A DNA stretch of 50,314 nt from Nitrospira sp. (GTDB taxonomy: Bacteria > Nitrospirota > Nitrospiria > Nitrospirales > Nitrospiraceae). The DNA is taken from assembly GCA_016873515.1 (NCBI GenBank), contig VGXB01000012.1, positions 1 through 50,314 of the forward strand. Reading direction: 5' to 3'. Made by a program: the position numbers and the translations under genes. Under the pieces are notes generated by a model that worked only from the letters and a program-made list of their open reading frames with translations, had not been told where the DNA came from and did not search any database. Positions 41,896-50,254 of this stretch are shown piece by piece (within the stretch, counting starts at the first letter, position 1; each line of letters begins with the position of its first letter).

Positions 41896-42435
41896 CTACG
41901 GATCGCGGGTCAACCGTGTAAGTTCGGCTTTGATTTGTTGCTCAGTCAGTCCCGGGACGAGTTGCTGAACCGCCTCCTCAACAGTCGTTTCAGCAACGGT
42001 TCGTATGAGATCATTGGCCTGTAGTGGTGCCTGTTTCAGCACGACAGCCTGGATTTCATTCTTGATCAACTGGTCGATCGATCCGATTTGCTCGTAAATC
42101 ACTGTGGGAAGGTATTTGCAAATATTGGCCTCGGCTTGTTCGGGCAACCGCTGATCGAGCGTCGTATGAAGCACTGGCCCAACGATATCCGACACGGATT
42201 GCTTGATCATAGGCTCGAAGGTTTTCAGTGCCTTTTCTAGCAGGGACGGCAATGTCTGGGATAACAGAGGGCGAATGATCAACACCAGGTATTCCTCGGA
42301 CTGGATCTCCCCGAGCTGAGCCCGCACTTCTTTTTGCACCATCGGTTGGATATTGATCGAAAGTTTGACGTCGTCCACGCTTGAGTCCTGAGGATGAGCG
42401 GGTTTAGTCTGCATTCCTTTAGGCGAGGTCGACAC
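41896..42435 (-). CDS. Helical protein beside a response regulator (179 aa)
   Basis: A soluble protein made of repeated amphipathic helices (VQKEVRAQLGEIQSEEYLV, LPSLLEKALKTFEPMIKQSV, TVAETTVEEAVQQLVPG). The pattern recalls the helical tails attached to some delta-proteobacterial and Nitrospira response regulators, here as a separate gene 28 bases after the regulator. No domain was recognised. A scaffold or polar-complex role is only a guess from context. Confidence 0.65.
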   Translation of the reverse strand: MSTSPKGMQTKPAHPQDSSVDDVKLSINIQPMVQKEVRAQLGEIQSEEYLVLIIRPLLSQTLPSLLEKALKTFEPMIKQSVSDIVGPVLHTTLDQRLPEQAEANICKYLPTVIYEQIGSIDQLIKNEIQAVVLKQAPLQANDLIRTVAETTVEEAVQQLVPGLTEQQIKAELTRLTRDP

Positions 42436-42463
42436 AAATTGGCCTGTTCCCTTGCATTGTGGA

Positions 42464-43027
42464 TTACCGATGCCTGTTGGCGATGTCGACGCGGTGGGGA
42501 CGATCCGTAAGGAGGGGGGGGCTACTCGCTTGATCTTCGGCCGGCTCGTCTATCTCAGTCGTGCTGAGGATGGAGTTTGGCGCGTCGTCGTCCTCATCTG
42601 AACCAGTCGATGTCAGAGGCCAGGATCGGCGTTTGAGCCCTTTGCTGCTCCCCACCGCTTGATGTTGCTGGACGGACTTGATGTTCATGAGCAAATCGTC
42701 CGACTGGATCGGTTTGTTGAAGAAAGTTGTGACCCCCAATGTGCGGAGGAGTTTTTCATCTGGACGATCAGCCAGATTCACGAGTGCAATGAGAGAGGTT
42801 TCACTGAGATGATCGAGTTCATGGATTTCCTTACAAAATCCGAAAAGCATGATGTTGCTCATTTGGTAATCCGCAATGATCATCGTGGGGTTCATTTGTC
42901 GGGCGGCTTCCAATGCCGCGGAACCATCCTGGAATCTGATCACTTCAAATCTCTCTGGGGCTGAGAGCTGTTCGACCAACCGGCAAACGGCCGGACTGCT
43001 GTCGACGACGAAGATGAGGGATGGCAT
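42464..43027 (-). CDS. Response regulator with CheY-like receiver domain
   Basis: Residues 1-120 are a receiver domain: IFVVDSSPAVCRLVEQL with Asp9, the phospho-acceptor Asp53 in MIIADYQMS, and Lys105 in TTFFNKPIQ. The first acidic pair has only one Asp (D9-S10), which may weaken Mg2+ binding. About 65 polar residues follow without a known output domain, so it likely works by protein contact, perhaps with the next gene. No histidine kinase is adjacent, so it is an orphan regulator. Confidence 0.85.
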   Translation of the reverse strand: MPSLIFVVDSSPAVCRLVEQLSAPERFEVIRFQDGSAALEAARQMNPTMIIADYQMSNIMLFGFCKEIHELDHLSETSLIALVNLADRPDEKLLRTLGVTTFFNKPIQSDDLLMNIKSVQQHQAVGSSKGLKRRSWPLTSTGSDEDDDAPNSILSTTEIDEPAEDQASSPPLLTDRPHRVDIANRHR

Positions 43028-43162
43028 CGCATGGTCAGTATTTCTTAGGTTTTTACGAAGCTAGCAGTGAAGGTATTCTTTATCATGAAAACAGCTGATC
43101 GGTGATTGCCATAACGACAGCGCCGCTGTTAACGCACAATTACTGATTGAATCAGAGGACTA

Positions 43163-43906
43163 ATGGACATCAGCCATTCGATCCGAGTCGTCTTTTTCGA
43201 CGCCGCCGATACCCTCTTTCACGTCAAGGGGTCGGTGGCCGAGATTTATCTCCGGTATGCCACGGAATTCGGCTTTGCGCAGACGCCGCAGTCTCTCTCC
43301 GCCATCAAATTGGCATTTGGCCGAGCGTTTCGTGATGCTCCGCCACCGATATTTGCTGCCACGGAATCGGCGCAGATCAAACACAGCGAGCGCCTCTGGT
43401 GGTTTGACATCGTGCACAACGTCTTTTATCGGGTCGGAATGTTCGAGCGGTTTGATGACTTTTTCGAGCGAGTCTTTCAGGTGTTCGAAGAGGCGGAGTC
43501 TTGGCAGCTCTTTCCAGAAACAGCGCAGACGTTGGCCGCTCTAAAGGCGCGCGGAGTAGAATTGGGCATCATCTCGAACTTCGACTCGCGGCTTTTCACG
43601 GTGATCCGGGGGTTAGGACTTGCAGAGACGTTTGACACAGTGACGATTTCCAGTCTGGCACAGGCCTCAAAACCAGCTCCCAGGATCTTTCAACTCGCGC
43701 TGGAGAAGCACGCGGTTGATCCGGAGGAAGCCCTGCACATCGGCGACAGTCTGCGGGACGATGTCGAGGGGGCCAGCAGGGCTGGGCTGCATGCCGTGCT
43801 ACTGGATCGTGGAGGGACCCAGCAAGGGGCTGATATCCGATCGATTCGAACATTGGACGACCTGCTTCCGCTCATCGATCAGCTGGAGCAGAGCGGGCGA
43901 GGGTAA
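43163..43906 (+). CDS. HAD-superfamily hydrolase
   Basis: A 247-residue HAD hydrolase of subfamily IA. Motif I is VVFFDAADTLF (nucleophile Asp), motif II ISNFDSR, motif III with Lys in QASKPAPRIFQ, and motif IV HIGDSLRDDVEGASRAG. The cap is helical. Such enzymes dephosphorylate small phosphorylated metabolites; the substrate is unknown. A terminator-like hairpin follows at 43926. Confidence 0.87.
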   Translation: MDISHSIRVVFFDAADTLFHVKGSVAEIYLRYATEFGFAQTPQSLSAIKLAFGRAFRDAPPPIFAATESAQIKHSERLWWFDIVHNVFYRVGMFERFDDFFERVFQVFEEAESWQLFPETAQTLAALKARGVELGIISNFDSRLFTVIRGLGLAETFDTVTISSLAQASKPAPRIFQLALEKHAVDPEEALHIGDSLRDDVEGASRAGLHAVLLDRGGTQQGADIRSIRTLDDLLPLIDQLEQSGRG

Positions 43907-43925
43907 GATCCAGGACGGCTGTACC

Positions 43926-43949
43926 CTCAGTCTTAACCTGAGCTTTTTT
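43926..43949 (+). terminator. Intrinsic terminator after the HAD gene
   Basis: CTCAG (43926-43930) and CTGAG (43938-43942) form a stem with a seven-base loop, followed by C and six T (43944-43949). It lies between converging genes. Confidence 0.55.
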
Positions 43950-44680
43950 CAAGAACCGATCAACAACGGCACTACATCTTTGGCTCGCCCTTGCAAGGAC
44001 ACATCGACAAGGCCGGTGTGTGGCGTGATATTGAGATTGATTTCCGCCACGAACGCGCCGGCTTCTTTCGCGATTGAGGCGAATCCTGCGGCTGGGTACA
44101 TGACACCGGATGTGCCGATGATCAAGCACAGGTCGCATGAGCGAAGGGCGCCATCGCATTGCCGAAGGTCTTCGTCAGCCAGCGATTCGCCGAACCAGAC
44201 AATGTGAGGCCGAAGGAGGCCATGACAGTGGTCGCACATTGGCAAGATCTGGATCGGCATATCATGGTTTTCGACCACTCGTCGGCAGTTGGTGCAGCGA
44301 ACCTTCCAGATGTTGCCGTGAATCTCGGACAGTTTGTGTGAGCCCGCCGTCCGATGCAGTCCATCCACATTTTGGGTAATCAACCAGAATTGGGAATACT
44401 GCCGTTCTAATTCAGCGACAGCCTCGTGGGCGGCATTGGGTTGTTTCGTGGCGATCAATTCGCGACGCCAGTTGTACCATTCCCAGACCAGTCGTGGGTT
44501 CCGTGCAAAAGCGTCAGGTGTTGCCAAGTCCTCTGCCTGAAAATTCCTCCACAATCCGTCGGTACCGCGAAACGTCGGCACACCGCTATCGGCGGAAATT
44601 CCGGCACCAGTGAGCACGACTACGTTTCGTGCCGTGGCGATCTTTTCTCTAACGAGTCCCAAATTGGAACCAGGTACCAT
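43949..44680 (-). CDS. cobB: NAD-dependent protein deacylase, SIR2/CobB family
   Basis: A 243-residue sirtuin. NAD-binding motifs VVLTGAGISADSGVPTFRG and LITQNVDGLHRTAGS are followed by the catalytic His in SEIHGNIWKVRC and four zinc cysteines (CTNC, CDHC). The pair Y-x2-R in WYNWRREL matches class III, SIRT5-like enzymes that favour succinyl or malonyl lysines. It removes acyl groups from lysines using NAD. It is divergent from the panE-fusion gene. Confidence 0.9.
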   Translation of the reverse strand: MVPGSNLGLVREKIATARNVVVLTGAGISADSGVPTFRGTDGLWRNFQAEDLATPDAFARNPRLVWEWYNWRRELIATKQPNAAHEAVAELERQYSQFWLITQNVDGLHRTAGSHKLSEIHGNIWKVRCTNCRRVVENHDMPIQILPMCDHCHGLLRPHIVWFGESLADEDLRQCDGALRSCDLCLIIGTSGVMYPAAGFASIAKEAGAFVAEINLNITPHTGLVDVSLQGRAKDVVPLLIGS

Positions 44681-44727
44681 AGTAGTGTACCGTCCGGCCG
44701 AACGGCTGCGCCCCTCGATCGACGCAT

Positions 44728-44735
44728 GCTATAGT
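44728..44735 (+). promoter_or_regulatory. Extended -10 element before the panE fusion
   Basis: TG-C-TATAGT, with TATAGT at 44730-44735, about 35 bases before the start at 44771. No good -35 is seen, as is common with extended -10 promoters. Confidence 0.35.
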
Positions 44736-44770
44736 ACGCCCGTAGTGATCGCAACCACGAGGATAGGAAC

Positions 44771-46117
44771 ATGAAACAAATTTTGATGATCGGGGCCGGC
44801 TCGGTTGGCGGGTATTTTGGAGCACGCTTGGCCAAAACCAATCCCGATGTATCGTTTTTGCTGCGGCCCAATACGCTGATGGCGGTGAAACGACATGGAT
44901 TGACGATCCGCAGTGCCGACGGAACATTTACGGTGAGAGCTCAAGCTGCCTCAGATGCGCGGCAACTTCCCAGGCCTGACCTCATTGTACTCGGAGTAAA
45001 AGCATACGATCTCGACGAAGTGCTGTCTCAAATTGAATCGGTACTGACCGATACGACGGTTATCCTTACACTGCAGAATGGGATCGATACCGAAGACCGG
45101 CTTCATGCGCGCCTACAACGGAATTGTGTGGTCGGTGGCGTGGCCTACATCTACTCGAAAATTGTCGAGCCCGGCGTCATTGAGCATTATAAGAAAGGCG
45201 CAGTGGCCATCGGTGAACTGATGGGCCATGAGAGTACGCGGCTACTCGCTATCCGAGAGATATTCACGGCAGCTGGCATTCCGTGCCATCTCTCCAAAGA
45301 TATTCGCCGCACCAAGTGGGAAAAGATGTGTTGGAATTGCGTCTTTAACCCAATGACCGTCCTGATCGACGACCATGTAGCGAAAGCGTTGGATCATCCG
45401 GAGATGATGGGCGTGATCCGGCAAATCGTCGGAGAGGTGGCAGCGGTGTCAGCGGCGATGAAGGTGCCCTTACCGTTGGATATGCCCGATCGGGTCGTCA
45501 AAGCCACCCAGGAAATTCGTGATATTCATACGTCCATGTACGACGACTGGAAGGCAGGACGGAGGACAGAAATCGACTATCTAAACGGCTTTATTGTCAG
45601 GATGGGGCGTGAATTGGGCATTCCAACTCCCGTGAATGCGGCCTTGACGGCCATGATCAAGACGATGACTGAGAAGGAACAGACGAGTCCAGGCCGGGTC
45701 AGAATTGACGGTGCTGTTGTGCAGCCGATCTCTTTTGACCGCATGGCAATCGCGTCGTTGCCTGAAGAACACCAGCTTGATGTTTCTACGGTGATGCCGG
45801 GCATGCAGGGGCGAGGGATTCGGTTGAAGGGGTTGCTCGACGTTCCAGCCTTGGCCATTGACGCGGATCATGTCGCTGTTCATGCCGTCGATGGAAAGTA
45901 TTCGGCGTGTCTCACGTTGCAACAAGCCAGAGAGTACGGGGTCCTCGTCTATGAGCTTGATGGCACACCGCTGCCTGATTCAAAGGGCGGTCCGTTTCGT
46001 CTAGTCACTCCGGGACTGGGTGATCTCTGCGCCAACGTTAAAGGTGTGGGGCGTATTGAAGTCACCAAGGGACCAGGTCGGGACACTCGAGAGACAACGT
46101 GTCCACCAACGTCATAG
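44771..46117 (+). CDS. panE: Ketopantoate reductase (PanE/ApbA) fused to a sulfite-oxidase-fold domain
   Basis: Residues 1-305 are a full PanE: MIGAGSVGGYFGARLAK, the LQNGIDTEDRL segment, the catalytic Lys in RRTKWEKMCWNCVFNPM, and EIDYLNGFIVRMGRE. PanE reduces 2-dehydropantoate with NADPH. After about residue 310 comes a 120-residue domain: QPISFDRMAIASLPEE, PGMQGRGIRLKGLLDVP, VAVHAVDGKYSACLTL, VLVYELDGTPLPDSKGGPF and CANVKGVGRIEV. This pattern is that of the oxidoreductase molybdopterin-binding fold, but the molybdenum-ligand cysteine is not visible at its usual place. Normal PanE is about 300 residues, so the fusion is unusual. The role of the tail is unknown. Confidence 0.85.
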   Translation: MKQILMIGAGSVGGYFGARLAKTNPDVSFLLRPNTLMAVKRHGLTIRSADGTFTVRAQAASDARQLPRPDLIVLGVKAYDLDEVLSQIESVLTDTTVILTLQNGIDTEDRLHARLQRNCVVGGVAYIYSKIVEPGVIEHYKKGAVAIGELMGHESTRLLAIREIFTAAGIPCHLSKDIRRTKWEKMCWNCVFNPMTVLIDDHVAKALDHPEMMGVIRQIVGEVAAVSAAMKVPLPLDMPDRVVKATQEIRDIHTSMYDDWKAGRRTEIDYLNGFIVRMGRELGIPTPVNAALTAMIKTMTEKEQTSPGRVRIDGAVVQPISFDRMAIASLPEEHQLDVSTVMPGMQGRGIRLKGLLDVPALAIDADHVAVHAVDGKYSACLTLQQAREYGVLVYELDGTPLPDSKGGPFRLVTPGLGDLCANVKGVGRIEVTKGPGRDTRETTCPPTS

Positions 46118-46131
46118 TTTGACCGAGAACC

Positions 46132-46884
46132 ATGTATCGTGTTGTAGCCTTGGGTGCCAGCAATTTAACCCGTGGGTTCCAGGCTGTCGTCTCGACGGCT
46201 CGAACAATGTGGGGACCAGAGGTTGAAGTGTTGGCGGCACTGGGTCATGGGCGGTCCTATGGCGCTCCCAGCCGGTTCATCGCGCGTATGTTACCCGGCA
46301 TCCTGAAATCTGGGTTGTGGGCTGAATTGGAACGGCGATCTCCAATGACCACCAGGGGGCTGGTTACTGATGTTGGCAACGATATTCTGTATGGGTTCTC
46401 AGTCGAGCAAACTCTGGGATGGGTCGAAGAAGTGTTGGTTCGTCTCAGTCAGGTGACCGCCGATATCGTGATTACGGACCTTCCCCTTGCCAGCGTGCGT
46501 CGCATGTCGAATCTCAAATATCTGGCGTTTCGCTCGGTCCTGGTCCCGAACTGCCGGCTATCCTTACCTCAAGTACTCGATCGGGCTGAGCGTGTGAATG
46601 AAGGACTGGCGGTATTGGCCGAACGATACGGTGCCAAGTTATTTCGGCTAGACCCAACGTGGTACGGGTTCGACCCCATCCATGTCCGCCCGTCACTGTG
46701 GCGGACGGCTTGGCAGCAGATTCTTGGTAGTGAACCCCAGGGGAGGGCCGGTGGCAGAGTGACCATTGAAAGCATGAAACTCTACTTTCTGCGTCCCGAA
46801 CGGCGGTGGCTGTTTGGAGTCGAACAGGTGACGCCGCAATCTGGGGTTGCCCTCCGATCCGGCGGGCATGTGTGGTTGTACTAG
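46132..46884 (+). CDS. SGNH/GDSL-like hydrolase family protein
   Basis: A 250-residue protein with SGNH-type blocks: block I VVALGASNLTRGFQ (Ser in GASN), a DVGNDILYG stretch resembling block III, and block V DPIHVRPSLW with a D-x2-H pair. No signal peptide, so it is probably cytosolic. It might be an esterase or acyl-hydrolase. It starts 15 bases after the panE-fusion stop and may be cotranscribed. Confidence 0.7.
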   Translation: MYRVVALGASNLTRGFQAVVSTARTMWGPEVEVLAALGHGRSYGAPSRFIARMLPGILKSGLWAELERRSPMTTRGLVTDVGNDILYGFSVEQTLGWVEEVLVRLSQVTADIVITDLPLASVRRMSNLKYLAFRSVLVPNCRLSLPQVLDRAERVNEGLAVLAERYGAKLFRLDPTWYGFDPIHVRPSLWRTAWQQILGSEPQGRAGGRVTIESMKLYFLRPERRWLFGVEQVTPQSGVALRSGGHVWLY

Positions 46885-46920
46885 CGCAAGGAAAGACTGT
46901 ATGAGGATCGGAGGACTACA

Positions 46921-47268
46921 GTGAGCGATGCGAAGCCGTTGTTCCTTGAATTGTTGAAGAGAGGAATCACAGGTTTTGTGCTTGGGCTCATCGCCGGAGC
47001 AATTCAAGTCTGGTTCCTCAAGCAAGATCTCTCCCATCTCTGGGCCTCGATGGCGGCCGGCGTGCTCTTTATGACAACCTGGACGGTACTCATCGAATGG
47101 TTTCGGTTCGCCGGCGGGAAAATTCTACTTGGGGCGGTATCGGGACTGATCGCAGCCATTGTCTGGTGGGCCATCGCCATGCCCGTTGAGAATATGTTCC
47201 TCCAAGCCGCGGTGGCCGGCGCCTGTTTCGGCGCAACTTATGCTTGGTCGGATCGTCGGATGACTTGA
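46921..47268 (+). CDS. Small multi-pass membrane protein (115 aa)
   Basis: The GTG start has GGAGGA upstream. The protein has about four hydrophobic spans (GITGFVLGLIAGAIQVWFL, SMAAGVLFMTTWTVLIEW, ILLGAVSGLIAAIVWWAI, MFLQAAVAGACFGATYAW), with basic ends. No family was recognised. Its 3' end overlaps that of the MATE gene on the other strand by 31 bases. Confidence 0.75.
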   Translation: MSDAKPLFLELLKRGITGFVLGLIAGAIQVWFLKQDLSHLWASMAAGVLFMTTWTVLIEWFRFAGGKILLGAVSGLIAAIVWWAIAMPVENMFLQAAVAGACFGATYAWSDRRMT

Positions 47269-48575
47269 ATCTGCCTCCAGTGTTCCGATTGGTAGCGCCA
47301 TAGCAACAACGTCATCCGAACGGTCCAATCCGCGATCATCGCCGTCCAGACATAAAACACTCCCAGCTGCAGCCACACCCCGAAGATGAAGGCGAGCGGA
47401 ACCCGCACGCCCCACATGCCGGCGATCGTTGCCCACATAATGAATCGGGTGTCCCCCGCGCCGCGCAAGGAGCCCGCCAGGACCATCGTGATGGCCAGTG
47501 GCACTTGCATGAGCGCAACGATCCGCAAAAACTGTGTGCCGAGCTCAATAACCGCGTCATCCTGTGTGAACCCTCGCATTAATGCATAGGGAAAGAAGAA
47601 GAAGATGATGCCCATCGCGGCCATGCCGGCGACGGCAAGACGATTGACCTCCCAGTTTTCCAGCTTGGCGCGCACGTATTTGCCAGCCCCAATACTTTGC
47701 CCCACCATCGTGGCGGCGGCAATCGCGAAGCCATAGCCGGGCAGAAACGAGAAGGATTCGATGGAGAGTCCAACTTGATGTGCAGCATACGAAACTGTCC
47801 CATAGATCAGGATGATCTTGGTATACAAGATGATCCCGGCTTGCTGGACGATTCGCTCGCCGGATACTGGCGCGCCGATTTGCCAGGCTGAATGAATCAA
47901 ATCTCTGCGCAGAACCGTAGGGCGTGCCAGGAGCTTTCGGCACGACCACAGGAGATAGGCCGCTCCACTTGATTCAGCAATCCCGACGGCCCAGGCTGCA
48001 CCTTGAATGCCCCAGGCTGGGGCCCCCCACTTCCCATACACCAGAGGATAGGCCACGAGGATATGGAGAATATTCACACCGATGAGCGCGTGCATGGGGG
48101 TCTTGGTATTACCGGTTCCTTGGAGAATGGACGACAAGACTTGGATCAGAATCGTAAGGGGTATGACAAGAAAGATGATGTTCGAGTAGGGAACGGCTTG
48201 AGTGATCACATCGGGTTGTGCTCCGAGTGCACTCATGACCAGACTATTTCCGGATACGCCGGCAAGAGCCAGCAACGCCGAGGCAATCAGCGACAGGCCC
48301 ACGAGATGGGTGGCTGCCTCACCGGCGTCTTTGGTACGTCGTGCTCCCCAGAGTTGGGCCACCAACACATTGGCGCCGACTGAAAGCCCTGAAAGGAGTG
48401 TTGTGCCGATGAAGATGAGCAGTTGCCCCAATCCGACTGCAGCAATGGAGCTTGCGCCCAGGCCACCCACCAAGAACACCGCGGCGATACCTTCCGCCCG
48501 TTGCAAAAGACTACTCACGGTGATCGGGAGTGCAAGGCTGAGGACAGATTTTCTGATACGGGAAAAGATCGGCAT
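47238..48575 (-). CDS. MATE-family multidrug/Na+ exporter
   Basis: A twelve-span exporter of 445 residues in two bundles. Typical stretches: LALPITVSSLLQRAEGIAAV at the front, NVLVAQLWGARRTKDAGEA, IFLVIPLTILIQVLSSILQG, PGYGFAIAAATMVGQSIGAG, and MVLAGSLRGAGDTRFIMW. MATE proteins export organic cations or drugs using H+ or Na+. The ATG at 48575 is preferred over a TTG before it. It converges with the small membrane protein gene. Confidence 0.9.
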   Translation of the reverse strand: MPIFSRIRKSVLSLALPITVSSLLQRAEGIAAVFLVGGLGASSIAAVGLGQLLIFIGTTLLSGLSVGANVLVAQLWGARRTKDAGEAATHLVGLSLIASALLALAGVSGNSLVMSALGAQPDVITQAVPYSNIIFLVIPLTILIQVLSSILQGTGNTKTPMHALIGVNILHILVAYPLVYGKWGAPAWGIQGAAWAVGIAESSGAAYLLWSCRKLLARPTVLRRDLIHSAWQIGAPVSGERIVQQAGIILYTKIILIYGTVSYAAHQVGLSIESFSFLPGYGFAIAAATMVGQSIGAGKYVRAKLENWEVNRLAVAGMAAMGIIFFFFPYALMRGFTQDDAVIELGTQFLRIVALMQVPLAITMVLAGSLRGAGDTRFIMWATIAGMWGVRVPLAFIFGVWLQLGVFYVWTAMIADWTVRMTLLLWRYQSEHWRQIQVIRRSDQA

Positions 48576-48662
48576 CAATCGGATATCCTAACAGAAGCGG
48601 TGCGGTTCATGAACAATGTCAGCTAGACAAATGCGTGAGGGGTTCGTTAGGGTTGATCCACC

Positions 48663-50174
48663 ATGACAGAGTTGGATCGGACCACTCGCTTCTTGCCCGC
48701 ACCACGCTTATCCAAGTCGAAGTTTCTGGCCGGCCTTCAATGCCATAAACGGGTGTATTTGGATGTGCACCACCCCGATTGGGCTGCGCCACCAGACCCA
48801 TCCATGCAGGCCGTGCTTGAGATGGGGACGGAGCTTGGTGTGCTGGCCCGATCACGGTTTTCTGGAGGCTTGTTGATCGATGAAGGCTACCGCCAACGGG
48901 AGGCCGCCCTTGCCCATACAGTTGCAGCACTAGCCGATCCGGACGTATCGGCGATTTTTGAAGGCGCGTTCGAGCATGATGGAGTCCTCGTGCGCGTGGA
49001 TATTCTCGAACGGACGGCAAGGACGGAAGAAGATGGTCCGTCTTGGCGATTGATCGAGGTGAAATCGTCCTCGCGGGTCAAGGACGTGCATCTTGCCGAT
49101 CTGGCGATTCAAAGCGACGTACTGCAGGGATGCGGCATTACCCTGTCGGCGGTGTGCCTCATGCATATCAATACAGGCTATGTCTATGAAGGGGGTGGCA
49201 TCGACGTTGGCCGATTGTTCGTGATCGACGACGTGACCGACGCTGTGATGAGGCGACGGGTGAACGTTTCGGCACAAGTTGCCGAGATGAAAGCCCTCTT
49301 GCTCGAGCACGTACCTCCGGCAGTGGAGCCTGGTCCTCATTGCCAGAGCCCCTATGAATGTCCATTCTGGAAGCATTGCACGAAAGACAAACCAGCCAGG
49401 TGGATCTATCACTTGCCGGGCTCCAAACAGCTGGTCACAGGCTTGCTCGAACAGGGGATCACGACAATCGACGAGATTCCCTCCGGAATAAGACTGTCGG
49501 TCTCCCAGCGACGAGTGAAAGATAATATGGAATGGGTGTCCACGAAACTGGGGGCCGCGCTGCAATCGATCCAATATCCTGTGCATCATGTGGACTTTGA
49601 AACGGTGATGCTCGCGGCCCCGCGCGTGCCGTCCACCAGGCCATATCAAGCGATTCCCGTGCAGTGGTCGAATCATATCGAAGACGAGTCTGGCACAGTG
49701 ATCCATCAGGAATTTCTCCATGAAGAGCCAACCGAGCCGCGCAAACGATGGGCGGAAGCCTTGATCGAGTCCTTGGGCAAGCATGGGAGCATCTGCGTTT
49801 ATTCCACATACGAAGAAGCAATGATTCGGCAATTGGCCGAAGCATTTCCGGAATTCCGGTTCGCCTTCCAGCCGATTCTCAAGCGCCTCTGGGATCTACA
49901 CCTCATTGTCAAAGATCATTATTATCACCCCGGATTCAATGGATCATACTCGATGAAGTCCGTCTTGCCAGTGTTGGCGCCCTCGCTCGCCTATGACGAT
50001 CTCCGTATTCGAGAGGGGGGACAGGCGGCGGCTGAGTACTATCGAATGGTGTTTGTCGAAACCGATTGGGTTGAGCGCGCCGCGATTCGAGACGCGCTGT
50101 TTCGCTATTGCGAGAGGGATACCTTCGCAATGGTGGAATTGCGGAGGGTACTGAAGGAGAAGGCGGGGAGCTGA
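48663..50174 (+). CDS. DUF2779 nuclease-like protein (Cas4-type plus DEDD exonuclease)
   Basis: A 503-residue protein with two visible parts. The first (about 15-245) is a PD-(D/E)XK nuclease of Cas4/RecB type: LAGLQCHKRVYLD, the catalytic Asp in VRVDILE, IEVKSSSRVKD, and a cysteine cluster C-x5-C-x5-C (HCQSPYECPFWKHC) that with the first Cys may bind 4Fe-4S. The second (about 295-495) is an RNase H/DEDD-type exonuclease: HHVDFETVMLA, ICVYSTYEEAMI, LWDLHLIVKDHYYHPGFNGS and CERDTFAMVEL. DUF2779 proteins are presumed DNA-repair or defence nucleases. No CRISPR repeats are near. Confidence 0.85.
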   Translation: MTELDRTTRFLPAPRLSKSKFLAGLQCHKRVYLDVHHPDWAAPPDPSMQAVLEMGTELGVLARSRFSGGLLIDEGYRQREAALAHTVAALADPDVSAIFEGAFEHDGVLVRVDILERTARTEEDGPSWRLIEVKSSSRVKDVHLADLAIQSDVLQGCGITLSAVCLMHINTGYVYEGGGIDVGRLFVIDDVTDAVMRRRVNVSAQVAEMKALLLEHVPPAVEPGPHCQSPYECPFWKHCTKDKPARWIYHLPGSKQLVTGLLEQGITTIDEIPSGIRLSVSQRRVKDNMEWVSTKLGAALQSIQYPVHHVDFETVMLAAPRVPSTRPYQAIPVQWSNHIEDESGTVIHQEFLHEEPTEPRKRWAEALIESLGKHGSICVYSTYEEAMIRQLAEAFPEFRFAFQPILKRLWDLHLIVKDHYYHPGFNGSYSMKSVLPVLAPSLAYDDLRIREGGQAAAEYYRMVFVETDWVERAAIRDALFRYCERDTFAMVELRRVLKEKAGS

Positions 50175-50254
50175 AATACAGGCGGTATGTATCCGCCGAC
50201 CTCAATGCAAAAAGGCTGCGCCTGGTGAGTCGGCGGGTCACACGAAGTATGGTG

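Noticed and set aside
50181-50197. Hairpin GGCGG-TATGTAT-CCGCC after the DUF2779 gene as a terminator
   Set aside because: There is no T-run on the plus strand; a processing or chance hairpin is equally likely.
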